Source: Paenibacillus marchantiae (GTDB lineage: Bacteria > Bacillota > Bacilli > Paenibacillales > Paenibacillaceae). Taken from it: 64,000 nt of DNA. Location of the stretch: assembly GCF_028771845.1 (NCBI RefSeq), contig NZ_CP118270.1, positions 6,882,001 through 6,946,000 of the forward strand, read 5' to 3'. A model generated the notes under the pieces. That model made no database searches. It worked only from the letters and a program-made list of their open reading frames with translations, and was not told the origin of the DNA. The position numbers and the translations under genes are program-made. Of the stretch, positions 1 to 10,400 are shown one piece after another (the first letter of the stretch is position 1; each line of letters opens with the position of its first letter).

Positions 1-1224
1 GCCGTTCAACAACGCCCCGAGCTCTGCAGCTTGGCTTCCAATCAGCAGCACCCGGCGCCCCTGTACCACAGGCAACAACAGACCCGAATGATGCAGGCTA
101 TAGTTAATCGTGGAACTGGTCAGATTCAGACGGGACCAGTCAATGCCGAAATGGCGCAATACTGGAAATAAAAGTCCCTGAAAAGTAGGCGCACGCGAGA
201 TGGGGACACCGATCCAATCCGCGCCGCGAATGGCTTCCGCGAGCTCAGCGCGGATGTCTGGGGTGGAGCGTGGCACCCCTGCATAAGGCAGAAACGGTGC
301 CAGCTCCTGCACTTGTTCGCCGGGCAGCACCGTATCGGCTGCCAGGGTCAGCAGTTCGCCATCTCCGAGGCGAACGACAGACAGGGGGCGCTGCGCATCC
401 AGCGCCCCCTGGATATGGACAGCCATCTCATGAGGGCTGGCCAGCCGGGTTAGGGTGGGCGCATATTGGCGGAATCCCGCCTCGATCAGATCTGCCGCCG
501 CCACGGCAGGCAGAATATGATCAGGCGGGATGTGCTGCGCCACCAGCGCCTCCCCGCCCGCGAACACGCCGTCGCGGAAGCCCTCGGCGTAGCCGCTCTC
601 GGGCGCTGCTGCCGGCAGCGCAGGCGCCATTGCCCTTGCGCTGCCAGCATGCGCGGCAGCGCTTTCCCGCCCCGCGGGGGCGACACCACCGTGCCGGTGT
701 GTCGCTTGCGGCGGGGCGGGGCCAGCACCGCTGGCAGGCAGCGCCTGTGGCGTGCTGGCTTGCGGTGCTGGCCCGGGCGCACGCTGCGCAGCCGTGCGCT
801 GTTTGGCGCGGGCGCCTGCGGCCCGCCCGCCCCGCGGCGCAGCATGCCCGCGGCCTGCAACTGCGCGCTTGCCCGTTTTGGCTCGCGCCCCTTTACGGCC
901 ACGGCTCACGCCTGTACGCTCGCCTGATTTTACGCGGGTGCCTGCAATGCCCCGCCCTTCGCCTGTTTTCGCTCCGGTTTTGGTTCGTGCTCCAGCGCTC
1001 GCACCACGTCTTGCGCCGGTGCGCCCTCTGGCTTTGCCTTTCGGTTCTGCAAGAAGCTTGCGCTCTATTCCTGCGAGTTCCACATTCCCCTGCTTCGCGC
1101 CTTGGTTTCCCCATTCGTGATTCGAACTTGCTTTGGGCTGCACTCCCACAGATACGTACAAGGAGCCGGCATGACCGCCCAGTGTCTTCTTCCTGCCCAA
1201 GTCGCTGCGTTTTGCTACTCTCAC
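1..1224 (-). CDS. GT-D fold glycosyltransferase with basic low-complexity N-terminus (C-terminus cut by window edge)
   Basis: This frame is open from position 1224 to the window edge, so 408 N-terminal residues are visible and the C-terminus lies outside. I start it at the GTG at 1224 because a GGAGGG sits 6 nt upstream. Residues about 60-150 are extremely rich in Gly, Ala, Arg, Lys and Thr, with reiterated R-x-K-T-G-like units. Residues 150-210 are Ala/Pro rich. From about residue 245 a globular domain begins, with the SVVRLGDGE segment (residues 282-290) whose D-x-E is typical of GT-D (DUF1792-like) glycosyltransferases, followed by DWIGVPISR and RRVLLIGSQ. GT-D enzymes add sugars to protein-linked glycans. 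It is the last visible gene of the glycosyltransferase operon, so surface-protein glycosylation is likely. The basic tail is not part of the GT-D family. The tail-coding DNA is far more GC-rich than its neighbours. Confidence 0.8.
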   Translation of the reverse strand, partial: MRVAKRSDLGRKKTLGGHAGSLYVSVGVQPKASSNHEWGNQGAKQGNVELAGIERKLLAEPKGKARGRTGARRGASAGARTKTGAKTGEGRGIAGTRVKSGERTGVSRGRKGARAKTGKRAVAGRGHAAPRGGRAAGARAKQRTAAQRAPGPAPQASTPQALPASGAGPAPPQATHRHGGVAPAGRESAAAHAGSARAMAPALPAAAPESGYAEGFRDGVFAGGEALVAQHIPPDHILPAVAAADLIEAGFRQYAPTLTRLASPHEMAVHIQGALDAQRPLSVVRLGDGELLTLAADTVLPGEQVQELAPFLPYAGVPRSTPDIRAELAEAIRGADWIGVPISRAPTFQGLLFPVLRHFGIDWSRLNLTSSTINYSLHHSGLLLPVVQGRRVLLIGSQAAELGALLNG

Positions 1225-1271
1225 GGCATTCCCTCCCTTGGCATGCACGAGGAGTGCCGCCGCTGCACAAA

Positions 1272-1300
1272 GCGCCGGAGCATTCTTCCGGCTCCGGCGC
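1272..1300 (-). terminator. GC-rich hairpin between nucleotidyltransferase and GT-D genes
   Basis: A perfect 10-bp inverted repeat (GCGCCGGAGC, 1272-1281, with 1291-1300) encloses a 9-nt loop. In the minus direction it is followed only by TTTGTG, so as an intrinsic terminator it would be weak. It may attenuate transcription into the GT-D gene or act as an mRNA processing stem. Confidence 0.4.
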
Positions 1301-1355
1301 AGGTTGTTCTGCTCTCATGGGACCCCTCACAGCGGCAGCATCTGGCGCATATATT

Positions 1356-2087
1356 TTAGGGCAGTTGACCCTTCATGCGGATGGCTGCTTCCTGAAGCGA
1401 TTGGAACGTCCCTGCATCACTCCAATATTTTTGCAAAATATCGTATTCCAGTCCTCCAGCTGCTGCATAATGATTGTTCACGTCCGTAATTTCGAGTTCG
1501 CCGCGTGCAGAAGGCGCAATGTTCTGAATGAGGTTGAATACATGGTCATCATACATATATATGCCAGTAACACAATAAGAGGTCTTCGGATCACTCGGTT
1601 TTTCCTCAATGTATGAGATTCGTTCCGGATGCTGTGGATCAAACACCGGCACCCCATACCGCCGTGCATCGTCCACTTCTTTGAGCAAGACACGAGCTGT
1701 ACCCGCAGGCTGCTGCATATACTTATCCACATAAGGCTTCAAATCGTCGCTAAACAGATTGTCTCCCAGCAGCACAACGAATTTCTCTCCAGGAAGGATA
1801 AACGATGTCGCCAGATCCAATGCTTCGGCAATCCCGCCTGCCTTTTCCTGAATCCGATACGTTAGCTTGACGCCATGATCTGCTCCACCACCCAAATACT
1901 CCGTGTATAAACCAGCGGAATGTTTGTTGATCACTATCAATATCTCTTCAATGCCTGCCTGGCGGAGTCTGTCGATGCCATACATAATCATCGGATGCTT
2001 GCCGACTGGAATCAGATGCTTGTTAATCAGCCGGGTCAGAGGATACAGTCGTGTTCCTGTTCCACCAGCAAGAATTACACCTTTCAT
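1356..2087 (-). CDS. sugar-1-phosphate nucleotidyltransferase (RmlA-like, short form)
   Basis: The 243-residue protein opens with the nucleotidyltransferase signature MKGVILAGGTGTRLYPLT and carries the activator-lysine segment NKHLIPVGKHPMI, LLGDNLF and IEEKP. These match glucose-1-phosphate thymidylyltransferase-type enzymes, which make NDP-sugars from NTP and a sugar 1-phosphate. It is shorter than classical RmlA (about 290 residues), like the stand-alone forms found in Gram-positive glycan clusters. Its start overlaps the stop of the upstream GT2 gene by 4 nt (ATGA), implying translational coupling. It presumably supplies the donor sugar for the neighbouring glycosyltransferases; the sugar and nucleotide cannot be read from sequence. 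Confidence 0.88.
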   Translation of the reverse strand: MKGVILAGGTGTRLYPLTRLINKHLIPVGKHPMIMYGIDRLRQAGIEEILIVINKHSAGLYTEYLGGGADHGVKLTYRIQEKAGGIAEALDLATSFILPGEKFVVLLGDNLFSDDLKPYVDKYMQQPAGTARVLLKEVDDARRYGVPVFDPQHPERISYIEEKPSDPKTSYCVTGIYMYDDHVFNLIQNIAPSARGELEITDVNNHYAAAGGLEYDILQKYWSDAGTFQSLQEAAIRMKGQLP

Positions 2088-2857
2088 TCCACTATCCCTC
2101 CTTCATCGGATGTCTCAATATATTTAAGGGGATCGACATGCCATTTGTTGATAAAAATGGATCGATTGCGCTCAAGCAACTGTTTCCATGCTACAGGATC
2201 GGTCTTCAGGAAACTCGCGCTGCCGCGATGATGTACCAAGACATCCCCGCATACCAGCAAACGATAGCCTTTCTGGCAGGCCCGGTAGCAATAATCGTCA
2301 TCTTCATAGTGTCCCGGCGAATAGACTTCGTCAAGCACACCAATGTCCTCCATCACACTTCGCCGCATGAGCATACATAAGCCGACAATTCGTCTGACTT
2401 CCTTCCATCTGGAAGAATCGACTATATTGTTGGCAGCTGCCAGTTCCTGAAAATGTGCCATGTCCCGGAACTCAAGCTCTACCTGCTGGATACCACTTGC
2501 ATAGTTGGTCACCGGACCTGTAATACCAATGTTTGCATCACTGTAGAGGGCTGCCCGCAGATTTTCGAGCCAGCGGGTGGTAACAGTAACGTCGTTATTC
2601 AGCAGCAATAGCTCATCACCACAGGCTGCACGGAGCCCGGCATTGCAAGCCGCCGGGAAACCCCGATTGTCCGGCAACCGAACAAAACGAATTCGTTCCC
2701 GTGCACAATACGCTGCTGTTCCGTCAACCGAGCCATTATCCACAACGATGATTTCATAAGATGTATGAGAATCGGTATATTTTCGAATGGCATCGATACA
2801 CGGCTTCAGCAGTTCCAGCCCGTTGTACGTCGGAATAATAATACTCGTCAGTGTCAT
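2084..2857 (-). CDS. glycosyltransferase family 2 (rhamnosyltransferase-like)
   Basis: The 257-residue protein is a single GT-A domain. The nucleotide-binding start TSIIIPTYNGLELLK is followed by VVDNGSVDGT, LPDNRGFPAACNAGL, the metal-binding LLLLNNDV and the acceptor-side EDDDYCYRACQKGYRLL, a pattern common in WbbL/RfbF-like transferases. There is no membrane segment, so it acts on the cytoplasmic side. It overlaps both neighbours by 4 nt and sits in the middle of the glycosylation operon. Donor and acceptor are unknown. Confidence 0.88.
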   Translation of the reverse strand: MTLTSIIIPTYNGLELLKPCIDAIRKYTDSHTSYEIIVVDNGSVDGTAAYCARERIRFVRLPDNRGFPAACNAGLRAACGDELLLLNNDVTVTTRWLENLRAALYSDANIGITGPVTNYASGIQQVELEFRDMAHFQELAAANNIVDSSRWKEVRRIVGLCMLMRRSVMEDIGVLDEVYSPGHYEDDDYCYRACQKGYRLLVCGDVLVHHRGSASFLKTDPVAWKQLLERNRSIFINKWHVDPLKYIETSDEGGIVE

Positions 2858-4029
2858 CTGGCGTTCCTCCTGTAGGCCACTTCAGCACGAGAAATGGATC
2901 GGGCTTGTGACTTATTGCCGCCCATATCCAGCCAGGTTGCAATCGCCTCCAGATGGTCGCCAATGATCAATCGGGCGACTTCGTTGCCGCTGCCCGTATT
3001 GGTGGAACGCAGGCGATTGGAACGAATGACATCCACTTGACTGGGTGCAGTCACTTTTAATCCATGCTGGATGGCTAGACTTTGCGCCTTGGGAGGAACG
3101 GCCAGCGCCTCCGGTTTTACGATCTGGATCATCTTACGTGAGAGGGCATGAGGTACAGCCGTCAACGAATTGGAACCCAGATCCGAACGATTAAGCACAC
3201 GGTTAAGATATGCCTTGATCCGGCTCACTTCATCCTGGCGGGCAAATGGAGGCAACAGCGATGAAAGATTGTTCAGTGCCACGTCATCTCCCCGGTCGAC
3301 CGCATACAGAAACGGGGCGAGTTGCTCTGCCGGGACGACCATATCCCCATCCACAAAGAGAAGGGTCTCCGCCTCCGTCATTTTGGCCCCCAAGGCGCGG
3401 CCTACATCATGTCCCGCCCGGTCAGGTTCATAGACCAGCGTGATGCCAGACTGTTCAAGCACCTGTGTCAGACTGTTGTCCGTTGTTCCATTCAATACCA
3501 CAACGATATCTGTCAGCGGTAAACGTTTCAATTGTACAAGTACTTGCCCCAGCGTAAGTTCCTCATTGCAGGCACAGACGACTGCAGCGGCAGGTTTATT
3601 CAGGGCAAGTGGAATAATATTCAATGAGCGTCCCGCAGCTTGAGCATAACCCTGCATGAATGCTTTCCCTGCCTGCATTGCAGCAGAATAACTCCTTAGC
3701 TCCGCTGAGATCGCAGCCCCATGCTCCTGCCATGTTGAACGCACATGTTGTTCAATCGATTGTTCATTTTCCAACGTCATGCGTCCTGCCCGTTGCCCTG
3801 CGCTGAATGCTTCATGCAATACGGACTTGTTCATTGCCAACCTGCTCGATGCTGAACTCTTTAGCGGCGATTTAGTCAGGCTCTTCCTGCCCATGGTTCT
3901 GGTTCTGTTCCTTGGTGTTCGTCTGCCTGCTGTCCGTTGACGACGGACACCCCCTGAACGCTCCTTCATTTCCTCACCTCCAGCATGCTGCATCTTTTGA
4001 CGAGGTTTCTTTCTTGTTTTAGGCAACAT
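2854..4029 (-). CDS. glycosyltransferase family 2 with long basic N-terminal tail
   Basis: I place the start at the ATG at 4029, which has GAGG 5 nt upstream; a GTG at 4035 overlapping the upstream stop is the alternative. Residues 1-70 are Lys/Arg/Gln rich and low in complexity. A helical stretch follows (about 75-145), then a GT2 domain beginning PAAAVVCACNEELTLG, with VVVLNGTTDNS, a GHDVGRALGAK segment and LFVDGDMVVPAEQL carrying the D-x-D metal site. The C-terminal half (SLTAVPHALSRKM, GLKVTAP, IIGDHLEAIATWLD) is clearly paralogous to the product of the gene just upstream, so the pair arose by tandem duplication. Acceptor and donor are unknown. Confidence 0.83.
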   Translation of the reverse strand: MLPKTRKKPRQKMQHAGGEEMKERSGGVRRQRTAGRRTPRNRTRTMGRKSLTKSPLKSSASSRLAMNKSVLHEAFSAGQRAGRMTLENEQSIEQHVRSTWQEHGAAISAELRSYSAAMQAGKAFMQGYAQAAGRSLNIIPLALNKPAAAVVCACNEELTLGQVLVQLKRLPLTDIVVVLNGTTDNSLTQVLEQSGITLVYEPDRAGHDVGRALGAKMTEAETLLFVDGDMVVPAEQLAPFLYAVDRGDDVALNNLSSLLPPFARQDEVSRIKAYLNRVLNRSDLGSNSLTAVPHALSRKMIQIVKPEALAVPPKAQSLAIQHGLKVTAPSQVDVIRSNRLRSTNTGSGNEVARLIIGDHLEAIATWLDMGGNKSQARSISRAEVAYRRNAR

Positions 4030-4031
4030 GC

Positions 4032-4979
4032 TCACCTCGTCAGGCTACGAACACGCTGCAGATCGGAATGTCCTCCGCGTGGGCCAAGTGTATCGGTTAT
4101 CCACCTGATCGCTGTCAGATGATCATTCCAGACCAATTGACTGAGCGGGTCAGGTCCGCTTCGTTTCTTGACTCGAACTGCGTTCATTTTGCCTACAGGC
4201 ACATGATGGACGGCACGCACCTTCAACCCGTTGGTAACCGCCTTTGCATGTGCCAACGGTGGAATCTCCAGTGTGTCCGTCCCAATCACTTCAAGTGCCC
4301 TGCGACTTAATGCATGCGGAATGGCTGTCATGGAAGCCCCTTGCAGATCAGGTCTCGCGAGCATGCTGTTCAGCGCATGTTTGGCCTCTACCACAGGGTG
4401 AACAGGGATACGCGCGACCGGTCCGTTATAATCATTAAGCGCCACATCCGTCCCGTCCAGAACCGCTCGCACATAAGGCGCGAGATGTTCTGCCGGAATT
4501 GGAATGTCTGCATCCGTGAACAACAGCACCCTGCCACGAGCTGCCGCTGCACCGATTCTTCTCCCTCCATCATGTCCCAAAGCTTCGGCATAACGAAGCA
4601 CCTGTGCCCCTGCCCTTTTTGCCGCTACTGCCGTCCCATCCGTTGAACCATTCACAATAACAAGCACTTCAGCATCACGGCATATCCGCAGCGACTGACG
4701 CACGACTGCACCAATGGTTCGCTCTTCATTCATGGCAGGTATAATGACCGAAAGCAGTGGTTTATGCGAGTACGTCGAATCCTGTGCAAGTGTCTCTCTC
4801 ATCGCATGCTCAGCTCCGAATGCTGGCAATTCCGTTTGCTCCACGGGTGGAATTACGTACTTGTAGGCCTTTGTACCCTTTTTGTAAGCAGATTTCAAAC
4901 GACGCTTCTTTAATTGCGCTTTTCTTTGTGCCAGATTCGATTTGGCTGCATAAAAAGCTGTATTGCCACGTTTTTGCAA
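4032..4979 (-). CDS. glycosyltransferase family 2, first gene of the glycosylation operon
   Basis: A near-perfect GGAGGTGA lies 5-8 nt before a GTG (4982) and a TTG (4979). I choose the TTG for best spacing; an upstream GTG at 5027 in the same frame has no ribosome binding site. The first 45 residues are strongly basic (QKRGNTAFYAAK, AQLKKRRLKSAYKKGTK). The GT2 domain starts KPLLSVIIPAMNEERTIG and has VIVNGSTDGT, LGHDGGRRIGAAA, LLFTDADIPIPAEHL and SMTAIPHALSRRALEV. It resembles the next gene along the whole catalytic part. It leads an operon of five genes with 4-nt overlaps at three of the four junctions. Confidence 0.83.
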   Translation of the reverse strand: MQKRGNTAFYAAKSNLAQRKAQLKKRRLKSAYKKGTKAYKYVIPPVEQTELPAFGAEHAMRETLAQDSTYSHKPLLSVIIPAMNEERTIGAVVRQSLRICRDAEVLVIVNGSTDGTAVAAKRAGAQVLRYAEALGHDGGRRIGAAAARGRVLLFTDADIPIPAEHLAPYVRAVLDGTDVALNDYNGPVARIPVHPVVEAKHALNSMLARPDLQGASMTAIPHALSRRALEVIGTDTLEIPPLAHAKAVTNGLKVRAVHHVPVGKMNAVRVKKRSGPDPLSQLVWNDHLTAIRWITDTLGPRGGHSDLQRVRSLTR

Positions 4980-7308
<2,329 letters not shown>

Positions 7309-7383
7309 GAATCATTCGTTGTTGAACTCATATTAAATCGTTCAGGCACCCCTCATCGTCCGAACGGAGCAAGCTTATATATG

Positions 7384-7430
7384 AAAAAAAGCGGTGTCCC
7401 GGACATATCCGGGAACCGCTTTTGTCTATT
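7384..7430. terminator. bidirectional intrinsic terminator
   Basis: A 12-13 bp GC-rich stem (GCGGTGTCCCGGA with TCCGGGAACCGC, one bulge) is flanked by an A-run on the left and TTTTGTCTATTT on the right. It can therefore stop both the protease transcript (+) and the WIAG-protein transcript (-), which converge here. Confidence 0.85.
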
Positions 7431-7490
7431 TAAACATGTGAAATCATTCGTCTACAGATGTCTTGAATGAGGACACATGATCTCGCATTC

Positions 7491-10400
7491 TTACACGGAA
7501 GGCCCAGCGGCAATCCATGACAACAATCCATAGGTGTGTGTGGAGCCCGTAGTTCGTGACACTTCCAGTACGGCTTCATCCTCACTCTGGGAGAGGAGCG
7601 ATACCTGGAATCCCCGATCATTACACATGGCTACAATCACATAATGCTCCGATATAAACGACTCCTCAAAGGCTACCGTTACTTCCACGCACTGTTCATC
7701 CTCAGGCAATATAAAGGCCTCCATACCGAACTGCTGCACCACAGGCTGACGGCTGACACTTCGTACGGGCTGGAATGACAGGTGTTCAGGACCCACAGCT
7801 CCATGCTGCAACTGGCTGCTTCCAACAGCTCCATCACTCAAATGCTCCTGCTTAACTGCTTGCTCCCTCAGCTTGAACTCCTTAATTCCATCGATCTCAT
7901 GTGAAAATTCAGGCTGTGGTAGCGGTAGCTGTGGCTGGACCGTGCCAGCTGTCGTCAATGAATCTCCAAGCTGGTTAGCTTGCGATGGATGCTCTTGTTG
8001 TTGCCCCAGCTCCTGACCCGACGTCTGGATAAACTGCGTTTCCTTCAGATCGACACTTGAGGGTTCCACGACAATTGCCGGCTGTGATGGCGGTACAACC
8101 TCATTTTCTGTTTGAAGCAATCCCTCTTGTCTTTTGATAGCTGCCAGTTGTTCCAGCGTTTCTCCACTGAACTGACGAATCGCATTCCATATCTCTTCGC
8201 TCAAATGCGCCGGACCTACAATCCCCGCATTCAAATGATTAGAGGTAATACTCTGCTCACTCAGTTTGCTGCCGTTCACGCTGCCATCGGCCAATTTGGC
8301 ACTTGTGACGGACCCATTCTGTAGATGGATCCCGCTTACTGCTTCCTCTTCCAGATGGGTTGTGCGAATACTGCGTTCCTGAATATGATCAGCAAGAATC
8401 GTTCCATCCTGAATATGCCGAGATTGCACACTTTTGTCTGCTATGTGGATAGCCGATACCGCACCTTCAAGCAATTTATTACCGTTTACACTGCCGTCAG
8501 CCATTTTGGCACTTGTTATGGAACCATTGTGCAGATGAATCGAACTGACCGATTCCGCTTTGAGGTGGGAGATTCCAATGCTTCGCTCTTGAATATGGTC
8601 AGCATGGATGGCTCTCTCTTGGATATGACTGGATTGCACACTTCCATTGGCAATATGGACATCCGACACCGCATCTTCAAGCAGTTTGCTGCTGCTCACA
8701 CTGCCATCGGCCAGTTTGGCACTCGTTACGGATCCATTTTGCAGATGAACCGCACTTATTACTTCCTCCTCCAGATGGGACGTACCAATGCTATGCTCCT
8801 GAATATGATCAGCAAGGATCGCTCCTGCCTGGATATGGCGAGTTTGCACACTTTCCGACGCGATATGGCTCCCCAATACAGCATCTTCGAGCAATTTGCT
8901 GCCGCTAATGCTACCGTCAGCTAATTTAGCACTCGTTACGGACCCATTTTGCAGATGAACCGCACTTACTGCTTCCTCTTCCAGATGGGTTGTGCCTATG
9001 CTTCGCTCCTGAATATGATCAGCTTGAATGGCTCCTGCCTGAATATGCTCGGATTGCACACTTTCCGATGCGATATGAATTCCGGATACCGTACCTTCGA
9101 GTAACTTGCTGCCGGTTATACTGCTATCCGCCAGTTTGGCACTCGTTACAGATCCATTTTGCAAATGAATGGCACTTACCGATTCCTCTTCCAAATGTGC
9201 TGTGCCGATGCTTCGCTCTTGAATATGATTAGCAAGGATTGTTCCCTCTTGAATATGACGGGATTGCACACTATCGTCTGCAATGTGGATATCCGATACT
9301 GCTCCTTCAAGCAACTTGCTGCCGGTTACACTGCCGTCGGCCAACTTGGTACTTGTTACAGATCCATTTTGCAGATGAATGGCACTTACTGCTTCCTGTT
9401 CCAAGTGAAGCATGCCAATGCTGTGCTCCTGAATATGGTCAGCAAGGATTACTCCTGCCTGGATATGGCGGGATTGCACACTTTCAGAGGCGATATGGAT
9501 TCCCGACACCGCATCTTCGATCAACTTGCTGCCGGTTACACTGCCGTCGGCCAGTTTGGCACTGATGACAGACCCATTTTGCAGGTGAATCGCACTTACT
9601 GCTTCCTCCTCCAGATGGGTTGTGCCGATGCTCCGCTCCTGAATATGGTCAGCATGAATGGCGTCTGCCTGAATATGCTCGGATTGCACGCTTTCGGACG
9701 CAATATGAATCCCCGATACGGTTCCTTCAAGCAATTTGCTGCCGTTTATACTGCCATCCGCCAGTTTGGCACTTGTTACAGATCCATTTTGCAAATGAAC
9801 CGCACTTACAGACTCCTCATCCAGATGAACTGAGCCAATACTGCACTCTTGAATATGATCAGCAAGGATTGCTCCTTCTTGGATATGACGGGTCTGCACA
9901 CTTTCATTGGCAATGTGAGTAGCCGATACGGTTCCTGCGGCTAATTTACTGCCATCCACACTACCAGTTGCTAGTTTGGAGCGTGTTACAGATTCATCCT
10001 GCAATATAATCGTACTTACCGCTTCTTCTTCCAGATGAGACGTTCCGATGCTGCGTTCATGGATATGATGAGGAAGAATCTCACCATCTTGAATATGACG
10101 GGAATGCACAGCTCCTTGCTGCAGGTGAACAGCACTTGTCGACTCTGCCTGAAGATGCAAACCACTAATCAAACCTGGCTGAAGATGAGCCGCTGTAATG
10201 GATAAAGGTGCCAGATGGTCTGTTTCAACAGATCCAGGTGCCAAGTGATGCGATGTGACCACCTGTTCAGCAATATGCTCCTCATGAATGATGTCTGCCT
10301 TCAGATGCTGTGAGCTCACTACTTGAGTTCCCAAATGGTCAGATTTCACGCTGCCTTCAGCCAGATGGACGGATTGTACAACGGATGGCTGCAAGTGCTC

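Noticed and set aside
893-1330. Minus-strand 145-codon frame overlapping the GT-D gene start
   Set aside because: It is in another frame of the same strand, ends inside the GT-D gene, and shows no domain; the GT-D frame continues with clear family motifs.
270-1616. Long plus-strand open frame of 448 codons and several overlapping frames
   Set aside because: They lie opposite the GC-rich GT-D gene and the nucleotidyltransferase gene, have no ribosome binding site or recognisable domains, and arise from the GC-rich repeats on the coding strand.
8112-9922. Several plus-strand frames opposite the WIAG-tail gene
   Set aside because: They are antisense shadows of the 210-bp repeats; their apparent internal repetition is explained by the coding strand.
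8230-10120. Regular repeats considered as CRISPR or satellite DNA
   Set aside because: The period is 210 nt with no spacers, and the frame is fully open across all units, so they are protein repeats.
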